From Pholiota molesta (taxonomy: Eukaryota > Basidiomycota > Agaricomycetes > Agaricales > Strophariaceae), in contig JACGCK010000101.1 in the NCBI GenBank assembly GCA_014925825.1, positions 107,346 through 171,345 on the forward strand: a stretch of 64,000 nt of DNA, read 5' to 3'. Below, piece by piece: positions 12,223 through 27,860 of this stretch. Under the pieces are notes generated by a model. The model was not told where the DNA came from and searched no databases. It was given only the letters and a program-made list of their open reading frames with translations. The translations under genes were made by a program, and so were the position numbers. Each line of letters starts with the position of its first letter. Position 1 is the first letter of the stretch.

Positions 12223-13959
12223 CTAGTAAGGAGGTCTCTTGAAGTCGTCTGCGATCACCTGTGCTTCTGGATCATACACGTCTCGATTAGACTTGCCCGA
12301 GGCATCGTAATCGCCATACGCGCTTTTATCAATGGGGCTTTCGAAAGTTTCCATCTAGAAGATGCAGTAGTGTATCAATATAAAATTATCGTCAGAGAGA
12401 AGATGCTAGGGAGTGAACGCACTTGTACGTGAACACCCGGCTCTGCATTCGCGGTCGATACCTTAGTTGAAAGTTTAGGACGATGACCTGCCGACATATT
12501 GGTACGGAAGGCGATGGTAGAGCCACCAGTTGTAACGCTGGGGCGGTATTAGACCGGTCGTCGGCTATGCACAGTAAAGAAATAACGTACGGGAATGTTT
12601 GCGCCCCGTTGTTCGAAAAGTTGCTCAGCCGGCGGACAATACGGCAAGCTACAATCTATCGTAACGTGAGTCAGCTGGAGCTCAATCAAAAGATAGTTAA
12701 AAGAGGTTACCGAAGAGATAATGGCGGCGGGGACATTCGCGATAATGGACATGACGGGGTTCAGGTTCATGAGCATGAAAATCTTCAAAAATGATCAGCT
12801 GAGTGAATAAGAATGTAATATAAAATTTCTTACTGTTGCAACGAGGTTGGCCAAGAACCTGGGTTTTACGTGAGCATATGAATACTTCAACGACATTGGA
12901 ATAGTCACTTACGCCATCAAAAAGAAGATCAGACCATCAGTAAAGATGAGCTCGACCAGTTTGGAACGACCAGTTTTAGGGTAGAGCAATTTGAACGCCG
13001 TCAACAATAAGACCACGAAGTCGAAACACATTGAATAAATAAACGTGATCGCCAGGAGTTTGTTGTCGGTGTTGGTAATGACGCATTGGCCGTCAAGCCA
13101 CTGCGCTTTCAGCAGAACACCTATACTCGATATTAGAAGGTTTTCCAACAGGATTCAGAGCGCAATATACCGTGAAGTAGGAGCGACCAATGTCCCATAA
13201 TAATACCAACGAGAGGCACGACGATGTACCACTTCCTGGACCACACTGCCATTCTGATCCCCGATGCTTTAGTTGAATATATGCGTGGTAAATGCGTGTA
13301 CTTACGTCCTCAGAGAGAGATTGATACTCGCAAGACCAATAGCGGCATTTCCAAAGCACTAACCATCAAATCAGCATAGCGCGACCCCGAAAAGGCGCAT
13401 ATATTCCCTACCTGATTGAAAGTGTACAAGTTTTGACAATTGATTTCCCTAACGAAAATTAAGGTGAGTATGAACTGGCATGCATAAGGCGAGATAAGCT
13501 CGCACGTTGTTACGTTCAATGCAATGGCTCTGATAGATTCCAATGAGTGCTAGTCAAGTGAGGAACAGAGTTGAGAGACGTACATTCCAACCAACGCAAA
13601 CAGTAGACAGTAGCGGTTCAAGAAGTAGAAGATCTATGTGACGTCAAATAAGCCAAGCATAGCGCAGAAGACGCGTCGACGCGACCCACCATTGGCCAAC
13701 GGAATGTCTTCTTGCGCGAGATGTACGCCCAGTCGAAATCCAAGGAGACAACCCACTCCCATCTGCGTATTCTCGTCAGACGCATCAGCGAGGCCGGCGA
13801 GGACATTGCTCACATATATAAGCCCAAGAGAACGTGCATAAGCCTATCGAAGGCCTCTGTTGGGTGCAGCGGGCGTTATGAGCGGCGGTATGCAGCATGA
13901 ATGGAAGAAGACATACGGCCATCCTTGATGATCTCGGCGGTGGACTTCCAGTCAACCAT
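12223..13959 (-). CDS. Multi-pass (about seven TM) basidiomycete membrane protein, copy 1
   Basis: The start is MVDWKSTAEIIKDG (13,959) and the stop TAG 12,225-12,223. Several short exons encode hydrophobic segments: RLMHVLLGLYM; WEWVVSLDFDWAYISRKKTF, then FYFLNRYCLLFALVGM; LYTFNQ with GNAAIGLASINLSLR; WYIVVPLVGIIMGHWSLLLH; LLAITFIYSMCFDFVVLLLT; and LVELIFTDGLIFFLMAFLAN followed by MLMNLNPVMSIIANVPAAII. A charged cytoplasmic tail follows. I recall this pattern from uncharacterised membrane proteins that are abundant in mushroom-forming fungi; no function is known to me. A paralogue with the same exon order lies at 20,064-21,695 in the same orientation. Confidence 0.82.
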
Positions 13960-16643
13960 TACGACAGCGGGGGATTAGAGAGTGGGGGGAGTGGAGGACG
14001 ACGGGGCGATCCGAGGGTAAATTGAAGAAAGCAGTGATACTTATAAGTGATTTGGTACGCGATCTGTTTTGGGATATGAAAAGTCACGGGCTTCCGACTT
14101 CTTTCTGAGAAGATGTCGTGCTTACCTTCAGCCGCTTGCCCGACATCGAAAAGGGTTCTTCTGCCAGAAAGTCGACTGTCGGAAGACGATTCCCAGATTC
14201 CATCATCTCACCATTTAGCGTGTACCTTTTCGCCCTACACATTTTAACCATATGTGGCCCGTCGATCAGAACATTCATATCGCAGCAGTGACTGCTCTAG
14301 AACTAAAACGGGCCTTGCTTCTCGTCGCTGGAGTAGCTGGTGTGCGTGTGCGCAGTTGTGGGCCGTGAACGCTTGCGCTGTTGTCAACCACAAGCCACAC
14401 GCGTGCAATACTTAGCCCACCGGGATGGCCCTCCGAAATCGCCTGATTTGGATCGGAGCTATATTCACGGAGATATCTCCTCGACCCTGCCTCTTCTCCA
14501 TAAGTATGTATGTTTTCAAGCATTTCCTCTCCAAAATCGCCTCCCTTGATGGCTCTTGTCAATACGGAATATGCAAACATTGCCAAGGTACTGATCAAGA
14601 TCATATTTTCTCGATCTCGAGTCTCGTCTAGTCTCGTGCGCCTGGAGGGCCGACGAATTCAATAAACGACAATTTAACTTGAATTGACCTCTCCACGTCT
14701 GGGGTAACATCAAATGGAAAAAAATGCGTCTAATTTACTTTTGAGACCCAGCATTCATAGGCATTCATTCATCTGCATCAACCCCAAATGATGCATTCCA
14801 AGACTGGCATATGTAGACTTCGCCCGGGCCTGCCACTGTCCACAGAACGCCATGTTATTCTTGGCACTCAGTCGCGATCCACAGCTCAGAGTCGTCCATC
14901 ATCTCTGTGTGCAGGCTAACGACTTTGAGTTTAATCCATACACCGAGGGAAAAGCATACTCCCGCGTTACGCTCCAGCCACCATTCCTGGATATGTTTTC
15001 CCGTGCACGCGTTGCTAGAACTTCTCAGCCATTATTTCCCACCGCTCTGGATGAGCGTTCAGGTTGGCAGGCGCCGAATTAGTTGACTTCTGTAGGAGGG
15101 AGTTAAGGCGTCTTAGGAAAGGTCTCCGCAGGACCGCAAGAAATGAATATATTAATTCAATTTCGCTTCTAATTTCTGGCAAGGCCCCAACAGACTTTTG
15201 AATTTTCAGCGCTTCACGCCCCCAGCTATTTCCCAAGCCTCCGCCACTGTGGATCCCCATCCCCATCCTAGCGCGCACCGGCGGACTCGACTACCGTTTT
15301 TGGGTGATCTCTCTTTTCAGAATAAAGCCACTCGTCCTAGCAACTACAACAGGTGTGAACCGTGTGATGCGTTCTGTGCAGATCTATGTTCAAATTCTGG
15401 TCCCATACTCTATCCGCGAATGTCACGATACACATCTAATTTTGAATTGATTGACATCTCCACGCACATACCGCAGGGGAGAGAACAAAAGGACTTCATC
15501 TCTCTTAAAGCTTTCAATCGATAGCCCATATTCTATTCAATCCCCACAGGCTACTGTCAGGTCTTCATTAACGTATCGAGTAACATAAAAGGAACTTTTT
15601 GCGGCATGATATACAATCTAACTCACCTTCTATTAAATTCTAGGTTGGTTTAAAGTTGCTATCTTTTCAACAACTTAACTCAAAGATAGAAGACCGACGG
15701 AATATCCGCTGCCACTGCCGTACGCACCAGACTCAGGTCCCATGCGCACACGCTCCAATACTCTACGCTCTTCTCAGGCCCTCATCCACGGGCGCTCACC
15801 GTCTAAACTCGGCCGCAGATGGGAATTCGAAGAGCTGGTCATTCCCTAACTCACCGGAACTATATACATTCCCACAATCACTACGAAGCCATTTTTTTTC
15901 AACCTCCCACGACGCATACAGGCGATAACACACCACCGACGCAGTGTGGTAAGCAGAACTTTAGAGAAGAACCTACTTAGTCTTAGTGGGGTGCATATGG
16001 CGCAGCAGTCCTCCAGGCTGCAGAGGCCCTGCGCTCCACTTCTGATCTGGCAATAAAGCAGCCGTTACCTAGCATCGCGCGCGCGGGTGGTAGCCATCCC
16101 CCAAGCGTCGCTCTATTCGGAATCAGACACTATCAGATACTCATCTTCCGAGGTATACGCAAACACTGACGCAAACACTGATCGCGCGCAGGGCTGCGCA
16201 TCAATACATCAAGGGTCGAGCGGTCACCGCATCACTGCGCGCTAAGCGTAGGGCACACCCCGACGCCCACTGACGCCGCGCCACAATGGTGCGCACAAGT
16301 GCGCACACCAAGTGCACACCGCCAGCGAGCGCAGCGTGCTGAACAGTTTTTCCCTCGCAGTGCGAAAGCTGTGTTTATTAGCATTGCAATAAGGGTTGTT
16401 TCTAAAAGGTCCTACCGGATTACACGCGCGGATGTGGGTGGGTCTTCTACGAATTGTGATTGACGTTGCGTCGCAACATTAGAAAAAGTTCTCAATTGAA
16501 AACTCAACCTAAAGGCGTAGTACTCCCGCGGCCACGCGCACCCCTCCACCGCCTCCGAAGCCCTCCAGTATTTTTTTCCAACGCGTATCACGGTCTGTTA
16601 AGGATTCCAGTTTGTTTTCCCAGTCTCTGCTTGGAAGCCCGCA
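13960..16643. other. Gene-poor stretch
   Basis: No gene is recognised on either strand. The sequence has many stops in all frames and no clear repeats. It ends at the 7-bp target-site copy of the inverted-repeat element. Confidence 0.5.
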
Positions 16644-16650
16644 GACGCAG

Positions 16651-17045
16651 TATGGCGTTTAATCTGTACAAAAAATAAATCCCACACCTATTTTGATATC
16701 CCCAGAAATTTAATGCATTTTTTTGTGTTTCTCCCAGTTTGTGAGGTCACTTCAGGAAGTCAGGTTGGGGCTCAAAATTGCGGGATTTTGAAGAGTTTCC
16801 GCGACTTTCCAACCAAATCCCGCGACTTTCATCCCGCGACTTTTGCACAAGTCAAATATCTCCACTTTTTATAATAAGATACCTCCCCCATATTAAGATT
16901 TTAAGCTATGTTTTTTCCGCTACTTTTGAGAGCCTACAGTCCGCGACTTTCAGACGTTCAGCAATCCCGCGACTTGCGAGACTGGCAAATCTCTAGCCGA
17001 CGGCGATCAATCCGGCACATCAAGCCGATACCAGCACTGCCACAC
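16651..17045 (+). repeat. Left terminal inverted repeat, 395 bp
   Basis: Matches the reverse complement of 17,578-17,972 apart from a few one-base changes, for example a C run near 16,890-16,900 that is one base longer here. Confidence 0.9.
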
Positions 17046-17577
17046 TAGCGTTGAGCGCTACCCATGATTGCAATGGCAAGTCCACTGTCTTCATTACCAT
17101 CTTTGAGGCCTCATCCTCCATCCTGCCTGTCCTTGCTACAGCATACACATAATATGTTTTTAGAGTCTAAAATTTCTTTTTAAGTTACTGATTTAGACCA
17201 AATCAGTATTTTGCTTATTACCTCTTACTACGTGCAATAAAAACATTTTTGTCCTGTCACTTCCGTCTGATTTCAGTAAGGCCTGAGAGTACACCGGCCT
17301 TTCAACCACTGCTATCTTGTAATGTATACTAATACAGACCCGGTTTATTGCGGTCCACACTTGAATAAAAGAAAATTATCTTCGACGTCAGTCTAATATG
17401 TTTAGTGCTTTAATAATATAGTTTAAAATTCAATTTACTGGGTTTACACCCAGAACTTGGACCAGCTTTACCATCCATTAGATTATCTGTTGTTTACATC
17501 AGAATATACCACACAAGCAACACACAAGAGAGCATGTCCATCGTCGACGGGCTGTGGACAGTGGAAGGCGACGCGCT
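17046..17577. other. Transposon centre, non-coding
   Basis: AT-rich sequence with stops in all frames. No transposase motif is seen, so the element would need a transposase supplied elsewhere. Confidence 0.6.
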
Positions 17578-17972
17578 GTGTGGCAGTGCTGGTATCGGCT
17601 TGATGTGCCGGATTGATCGCCGTCGGCTAGAGATTTGCCAGTCTCGCAAGTCGCGGGATTGCTGAACGTCTGAAAGTCGCGGGACTGTAGGCTCTCAAAA
17701 GTAGCGGAAAAAACATAGCTTAAAATCTTAATATGGGGAGGTATCTTATTATAAAAAGTGGAGATATTTGACTTGTGCAAAAGTCGCGGGATGAAAGTCG
17801 CGGGATTTGGTTGGAAAGTCGCGGAAACTCTTCAAAATCCCGCAATTTTGAGCCCCAACCTGACTTCCTGAAGTGACCTCACAAACTGGGAGAAACACAA
17901 AAAAATGCATTAAATTTCTGGGGATATCAAAATAGGTGTGGGATTTATTTTTTGTACAGATTAAACGCCATA
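17578..17972 (-). repeat. Right terminal inverted repeat, 395 bp
   Basis: Reverse complement of the left arm, with the same set of CCGCGACTT repeats in inverted orientation. Confidence 0.9.
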
Positions 17973-18500
17973 GACGCAGAACTTCCAGACACTTCCCCAC
18001 ACCAAGTCTGACACCCTATATGGAATGTCTTGTCAAACTCTCTGTCTGTACGAAATGACAGCCGAGACCGGGAAATTCCCTCGAAAGGATAGCACTTAAG
18101 CGCCTGCCACACTTCCTTCTGGGTAATAAATGACGATTGTGGAGGCTCATTTAGGAGCATCGATATTGCCTGATATATTGCGCGCTCTTCTTCGATTCTT
18201 CTCATTGCGCGGATAGTCTCCTTCTACCGAGTAATAAGATAACAGTTAACTAGCTGCCGCGGCTGCCCTCTTAAATGTGGCGTCAAGATATTCTGTAAAG
18301 ACCTCCACCGAAAATACCTTTTCGCGGTTCTTTCCAAGCGGCAAATCCCAACGCGTATGGGCCTCTAAGTATACCTTCATGAGAATTATTTCGATTCCCC
18401 ACGATACACCGCCGCTTCGATTTTGAACGTCTTACTTGGTTAGGCTGGTCTCCCGGACCGGCGTTGGAATTTCAGTTGTAGGACCCAGGTCCGGGTTCAT
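17945..18500 (-). CDS. Unrecognised reading frame, 3' end replaced by the transposon
   Basis: A tentative gene model. The most gene-like exon reads KETIRAMRRIEEERAIYQ through ISMLLNEPPQSSF and KCYPFEGISRSRLSFRTD to CGEVSGSSAS, entering at an acceptor near 18,220. Upstream, a second open stretch reads MKVYLEAHTRWDLPLGKNRE and FTEYLDATFKRAAAAAS. A possible first exon starts MNPDLGPTTEIPTPV at 18,500 with a good donor (GTAAGA). The transposon lies inside the last exon: removing it and one target-site copy joins SGSSAS to AGFQAETGKTNWNP and a stop; with it in place the frame ends MAFNLYKK inside the inverted repeat, at 17,945. No domain is recognised, and the join between the first exons is uncertain. 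Confidence 0.35.
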
Positions 18501-20063
18501 CGATAGCAGATAGCACTGTGGGTTCGGCCGCTAATAAGCAAGTGATATATAGGAAAGAAGTATGTACATATGCTAAGTAATCTCATTTACAACCTATTCA
18601 AATGCACCTCATGGGCCGTATTAACATGCCTGAACGGCCGCCGATGTATATTGAATGTGGCACACATCTTATATACCACCCAATGAACCAGAATTCGGGG
18701 TGACATGGGCCACCATCGAGCCGTTGAGGCGACGGCCAAGAAAAGAACTTGCAGGGAAGTATTTCGAGATTGGTGAATTTTTGCTTGAAGGAAGGTCGAC
18801 CCTCCGTGCTTTGAAGGTTGATAGGAAGCTGTCTTTTCTTAGAAAAAGAGCTCACGCGGGCACGTTTACTCTCCAGAATTTCCGGTTGCCCGAAGTTCAA
18901 CTCCACCACCTCCCTATTCAAACTCGTGTTGAAGGCTGAACAACCGTGGAGTTCAATTGGTGCCCAGTGGGATCGGCATTTTGCGCGTCCTTGCTCAATC
19001 TGATGATAATCTCCGTATTCATTTGAAAATTAAGTTTATTTAGGAATCGTAAATGCATACTTACTTGAGCAATACTCGGGGAGAAGAACTAGCTTCTCAA
19101 AGCCTCCTACAGCAGTACAAAACCCCAAACAAAATAAGCATGATTGAAAGGGAGATTTGGACTTGGAAAGATCGACGATCATCAAGATCAAAAGTCCGAC
19201 ATATAAGGCAACATTATAATCATCGCGTATGCATCACACCATCAAAGCATTGTGACATCAGTCCAAAATTCAACCAGAAACTGGCGAAAAACTTGTGAGA
19301 ACACGCGAAGAAATGGTTGGTGACAAGCATCGACCAGCTGGCGATTTGTAGGAAGGAAATGGTCAAAGCATGTCAGTCGGCACATGAAGTCACTGCATCC
19401 GTTCAAGAATGCCAGTGGACATGAATCTTGCGACATTCGGACTCGCCAGGGCACGCGAGTGGCATCGGTCGGGCAGACGGCCGGAGTGGGAGTTTGTGGA
19501 AGTGTCCCTTCCGCAGCGCCGCTTTCAACGTTAATCTCAAGGAAGCCCAGAACCACATACGCGCACTCTGGAGTCTGGAATGGAGGGAACCGACTTTGTC
19601 AAATGGTAATTTGAATTGGGGACTACATAAAACACAGCGTTAACATGATGATGGGATGGAAAACAGGAAAGCATCGATAGCAGGTATATAGCGATAAATG
19701 ATTTGCGATATGGATAATTCTATTTGAGCAAACTTCATTCCCCGTGTTCATTTGAGCCTCCCTCCTTGAATGTGACATGCATGGGAATAGCTCGATGAAT
19801 GGTATCACCAGAGAGATTTTGCAGGGTATCGTTCCTTGATCATAGGAATGGAGAGAAGAGTGAACGCGAATGGGGATGATGAGCGAGTGGACGGATTTTT
19901 TCTAAATCCAGAGTTGTTTCGTCGAGTATAAGAGGGTATAAGGGGTTTTAATGCCTACGATTACTCGGTTCAGTTGTTTATTAACAGGAATAAAAGATAA
20001 AATGACTTACAACAATAAGAAAGAGATGCTGCCGAGATGAGCTGCGGTAATAACAAAAGAACA
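18501..20063. other. Gene-poor stretch
   Basis: Short frames at 18,598-18,939 and 19,384-19,643 have no recognisable motif. Nothing else is supported. Confidence 0.45.
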
Positions 20064-21695
20064 CTAGGATCCCAGAGAGGCTTTAGCTTCGACGTCTGCG
20101 TCGTCGATGTCGGTTTCGCTTTCTTCCTTGTGGGATGTTGAGAAAAGACTTTGCTGGTGCGGTTGTTGCGCCGCATGGGTGAACGTTTCCATCTATAATT
20201 CTCATGTCAGAAAAGGGTTTGTAATGACCGAGGGATCAAGGTCTAACCTGGACGTGTACTCCTGCCGAAGGTCCCGTCTTCGGCGCGAAGTGAAGAGTAG
20301 GCATGCGCGAGGTTTGGGAAGTGACAGGCTGGTTGCTCATCGATCCGCCACTTAATAGAAAAACATCAGTTAGGCGTGGTTAATATCGCATAAAGTAAAC
20401 CAACTTACTATATCTCTGCCCCAGCTGCGGTGAACCTTGTCAAGCGACGTACGGCACGACAAGCCACAATCTATTCAAACAGTTAGACTAAGAAGAAATG
20501 AAATACGTAGTGACTTGCCGTCGATGCCACGGCGGCAGGAACATTGAATATTATACTCATAATTCCGTTGAGGTTCAACAACATGAATACAGTTGCGATA
20601 AGGTTGGCCAGGAAGCTAAAATTAATTTGTCAAAGACATGTCCTCCAAGATTAAATGAAGGAATGGGAATGCTCACGCGATAAAGAAGAAAATCAATCCA
20701 TCTGTAAAAATCATGTGGACCAGTCGACTCCTACCCGAGAGGCTCGACTTAGTGCTGCTCCCAACGCCTACTAGCTTGTAGATATTCAGGAGCAGCACGG
20801 TCAGATCGAAGACCATAGAATAGATGAAAATCGCCGCCAATATCTTATTGTTGGTCTTGATGATTTGACAACCAGCTCCGTCAACCCACACAGCAGTAAG
20901 CTGAACGCCTGAGAGACGAATAAGTTCAAACCAAAGGCTGTTGATCTCAAATGGCGACATACCTTGGAGGATTAAGGACCAGTGACCGAGAATAAGGAGG
21001 GTAAGACCTCCTACGACATATTTATTGAGACTCCAAATCGCCATCCTAAAAATAATAACGTCAGCCGGAATATGTTCGAGTCGTCAAAAGTCCCCTTACG
21101 TTCGGATTGAGAGGTTGATACTAGCAAGACCAATGGCAGCGTCGCCTGCTATCTATCATAACTTTAAATCAGACAGCTCTTCGTACTGAAATGGAGGATA
21201 ACTACCTGATTGAATGTGTACAAAGTTTGGCAATCAAATTGGCTACATCGAGATAGTAATTAGCACAGGTCCATGAGTCGAGGGATGAAGTCAGCTCACG
21301 TAGTCATATCGAAAGATATCGCACTGTTACCAGCATGAGATACATTGCTGAATTCACGACGTTGTGTTACTCACATTCCAATCAGCGCAAAGAGAAGAAG
21401 ATATCTGTTCGCGAAGTAGAAAATCTATCGATTCGGAGGTGAGTTGAAGTGCAATGGAATGACATCAAAACCTTATGCGCACCATTGGCCAGCGGAATTT
21501 CTTCTTCCCTGTCATGTAGTCCCACTCGAAGTCAAGAGAAATAAACCATTCATATCTATACCCACACATAATGAGGATGAGTATGAGATCCGTTATTAGA
21601 GACACGCACATGTAGAGACCCAACAGAGTGTGCATAAGCTTCACAAATATGCCCGCCTCCTTCGTGATTTCGCCCAAAGAACTCCAGTCAGGCAT
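20064..21695 (-). CDS. Multi-pass (about seven TM) basidiomycete membrane protein, copy 2
   Basis: The start is MPDWSSLGEITKEAG (21,695) and the stop TAG 20,066-20,064. It has the same exon order and landmarks as copy 1: KLMHTLLGLYM, WFISLDFEWDYMTGKKKFRW, LYTFNQ, DAAIGLASINLSIR, LTLLILGHWSLILQG, LAAIFIYSMVFDLTVLLLN and VHMIFTDGLIFFFIAFLAN, then a tail rich in charged residues ending ETDIDDADVEAKASLGS. Copy 2 has an extra serine-rich insert (VGVGSSTKSSLSGRSR) in the loop before the last helices. The tails differ most between the copies, as expected if the helical core is conserved. Function unknown. Confidence 0.82.
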
Positions 21696-24600
21696 GATGA
21701 GAGGAATGAGTGATAGAACTAGAATGGGGAGTGAGTCGACGACCAAAGAAGAAGGGGAGGCCAGAGACGCGCTGAAGCGACGGCCACTCCGACGGCAAGC
21801 TTTTGAAGGTTTCTAGCACCTTACTCGATTACGCACCTTATATGGGGATAGAGCAATTAAGCGCAACCCTGCCACGGACCCTTAGCAAGATGAACTCAAG
21901 ATGAAGCGCGTGTTTAGTCACAGGTAAATGGGAAATAAAGAACCAATCTAACAGAGTTAAGTTCAGGTGGTTCGACGTTTTACCGCACCGGCGAATTGCG
22001 AGAACGACGACGCAAGAGGAGTCCACAGTGTGCGATGAGCAGAGCGTATCGTTTTACAGGATTGCGGAGAATGACAAATCGCCAGTGCACTCGCTAGAGA
22101 TTTTCGGTACATAATATCCATCGTCAAATCAAGCTCGGGACAATCCGCGTCGCGCGATGGGCCTTTTACAGAGAAGCCTGATTCAGATCTGGTCTAAAAG
22201 AAGATTGTACAAAAAAAACCCACACCTCCATTGGAAACTGGGATTGGAAAAACGGACCAATTCAGTCTCCACAAGGTCGGCTTCCTCGTCCGAGTCCAGA
22301 AAATAATTCAGCTGGGAACGAGTGGGAATGCTTGGGGAACGCTTGGAAAAGGCTTCTGTATAAATTGCATCATGAGTTTGTTGCCAGTCCCCGAGTAGGC
22401 AACCCTGTCACTGAGGCTACCGCTGGCCACTGAAGCATAGGATCTGTCGGATTCTGTCCAAGACTTGGACCAAGAGGGCCTTCAAGATATTCGGAGCGGA
22501 AGTTCGGGCTATTCAAGAAGCGCGAAGGCTTCCATTTCAGGAGAAAACATTACACAATGGTGGCAGGAGACAAAGCGCGAGGCATCGATTCATCAAAATG
22601 CAACCGAGGCCTTGTTTGGTGGTATGTACGCCTCGTGGTCACACAAATCCAACACAAACCCAACACAAACGCCGTCATTCATTCTCCTTCCCCTCGGTAT
22701 ATGTGCCCGAATCGCTCGCTCGCCCCATGTCTCAACAACAATGGCCACCAGCAAAAACATGTTCCAAAAAGGCTATTTTTTAGAATGTCTCTCCCCGAAT
22801 GACAGTCCTTGTCACTTCTTTAAGCTACGTAAATCTCATTGTTTGCCGAGCGCTCCAGCGAAGACCGGAGCGCACCGCCTTGTCCCAGCCCGGGAGTCTG
22901 GCCATTGACACCGTTGTGGGTATGTAGTGAGCAAGTAGTGGGCCTCCGTGTCCACTGCGGCTTGCGATGCATTCTCCACTTATCGTCGAATTGCCAATTG
23001 GGTTTCTTTGATTTTCGTTCAAATGCAATATTAGTGAATTTCGGAGTAAATCTTGAAAAAATGAGACTGCTTTGGCCTGGGCCGCCTTAGCATCAAAAAT
23101 TGGCTTCCGATCGTTCAGCGCTCATAAAATAACGACATTCTTGGATTCTCCTTCGAAAATTCTGACCGTCACTCAAATGCATAACCTATAAATGTCTTGG
23201 TAAACCCGGCGCAGAACTGCAGGGGTGCAGTTCTACAGCGCCTAAAGGCCTGAAGCATAATGAAATTCCCGACGCCGTTTACAAGCGTTTACATGTATAC
23301 TATGCATTATCTCCCCGCCAATACCCATGGGCCACACAACTTACTGACTTCTTCAGTCGCCCCTCGGACTTATTGTCCAGGTCGCGCCACCTCCACGTCT
23401 AAAAAGTGTCTTTTGAGTTCTCATGGGGCGCTATGCTCGTCTCTTTAAATCCCTAACCTAGTTCATCCACCAGCGCCCCACCCGCTGTTTGCCCGAGGTA
23501 CAAGTTACCAGTCCTCATTTTCACACACACCATGATCGTGCACCTGGCGGTGAACGCTCCTGAAAATTCTTGACCTCCCAAAGAATCGCTGGCAAGAAGC
23601 ACATCGATTCGCACAAGCAATGATTAATGAGCATTTGAGCGCACCGCATCTCAAGGAAGCATTTAGAGCTACAATCATGCATATATCATTACACGAACGA
23701 CCTCAATTCAATCAGACACCCCGCACAGCGACGTCACCTCCCAACCTTCGACCAACCTTCGACAGCACTAACGTCACGCCCTCCTAAAGTCCATACTCGC
23801 ACAACGGGAACGTAATCTGAGCGTCTGATAAAGATCCCCGTGAAAGCTAAGTACAGCGTCGAACCCCAACGCTTCAGTTCAAGCATAAGTAACGACAACA
23901 TGTCAAATTTGAAATAAATTTTTTTTTAAAACAATCTGACTGGCGTCTGATTTGCTCTATGGCACGACCTAACCCGAGTAGCTAGTAGCTACATACGCTG
24001 TTCCCCTCATAGGCTCTGACAAAACATCTGAGAGGACACAACCCGAATCCGAACGCCTCCCACCCACCCTCGACCAAAATCACCCAACACAAACCCCCAA
24101 CCACTAACTAACTAACATACAGCCAAAACACACCGCAAGCGCCCAACGGACATCCCCAAAGACCCACATCTTCCAAATCCTCAAGACCAAACACAACGCT
24201 CAAACCCCCACCTCCAAAACGGCAAAGTAAGTACACTAATCACTCACATCTTCCACCAAATACATCAAACATAACGAATCCACATCAGTAAGCACAGCAG
24301 CCTTTCCATACGCCGAAACGAGGGAGTACTCGAAACGAGGGAGTACTTAGGGACAGGGAAGTCTTGGGGAAGCCCAAGCCAAACAGTCAATTCGTATCAT
24401 CAAGTCCATCACAAGTCCTCATGCACACGGGCACAAATTATACAATCAATTAATACCTCTACCAAAAAAACACACAACGGGGGCAGCATCCAAAAATCGC
24501 GCACCCCGAAGCTGTAATCGAATCCATAAAAGTACATTATCTTTTTCTTCTTTATAGGCGGGCGGGGAACGTGGGGGAGGTGGGAAAGATGGAAAGAGGG

Positions 24601-24895
24601 AAGTGGGAAAGATGGAAAGAGGGTAGTGGGAAAGAGGGAAGAGAGAAACCAAAACCGAAACCGAAACCACAGTCAAAACCGAGTCCATTGCAAGTCCAAG
24701 CCCACCACCACCATCATCATCATCGACTCCAAATCCTGGGGATGGGAGAGGGGAGAGGGCGAAAAGAGGAAACAAAAATGGGAAGAAGAGTGTCCAATGA
24801 GAGTCGAGAAGGAGCGGGAGGGGGAGTATACACAGAGAAAAGGCGGAATATCTAGAAGTCCTTGTTCACGTTCATCATCAACCACCACCGACGCT
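21696..24895. other. Gene-poor stretch, with simple sequence near 24.56-24.73 kb
   Basis: No gene is recognised. The frame at 22,465-22,908 has no motif. CGAAACGAGGGAGTACT occurs twice near 24,317-24,352. Between 24,575 and 24,730 there is GGGAAAGATGGAAAGAGG-type GA-rich sequence, then CCGAAA repeats and a CCACCATCATCATC run. Confidence 0.5.
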
Positions 24896-27493
<2,598 letters not shown>

Positions 27494-27860
27494 GGTACAG
27501 ACAAGGCGGCGGGGTGACTGGAGACGACGGTGAGTACGCTGAGCGCGGTGGGCTGTAGAGGGGGAAGGGTGGATGGGGAGTGGTTCAAGCAGGGTTCAAG
27601 TTTTAAAACCCTTCTAATGAGCCTCAAGGCCCCAAGCATGCACAAACAACGTCGTTGCGCTCCGCATCGCCCGCCCACCGTACCGCCTCGCCCACTCCAC
27701 TCACGAACCCACTCGGCCTCGACTCTCCAGTGTGTCCATATCTGCGGTAGCCCTCTTCTTGCGAGTGCCGACCACCTAAATTTAGACATTATGTTGCTAA
27801 CTACGATCAAAGAATACATACTCTGTTCTCCAACTCCCTCCACCTTGTAGCTGTTCATCT
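27494..27860 (-). promoter_or_regulatory. GFAT 5' flank (promoter region)
   Basis: Lies directly upstream of the GFAT start and is repeated before both truncated copies (37,111-37,470 and 46,785-47,150), so those copies keep the same putative promoter. No clear TATA box was seen. Confidence 0.4.

Larger units (their letters stand above)
16651..17972. mobile_element. Non-autonomous inverted-repeat DNA transposon (1,322 bp)
   Basis: Two near-perfect 395-bp inverted arms flank a 532-bp AT-rich centre with no transposase frame. The ends are TATGGCGTTTAATC...GATTAAACGCCATA. GACGCAG occurs immediately outside both ends (16,644-16,650 and 17,973-17,979) as a 7-bp target-site duplication; an 8-bp reading (AGACGCAG) is possible if the terminal base is assigned differently. 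Each arm carries five copies of CCGCGACTT plus one inverted copy, like the subterminal transposase-binding repeats of hAT-type elements. The superfamily is not proven. Confidence 0.88.

Noticed and set aside
22465..22908. 147-codon plus-strand frame
   Set aside because: No domain, no conserved pattern, and unclear splice context; not supported as a gene.
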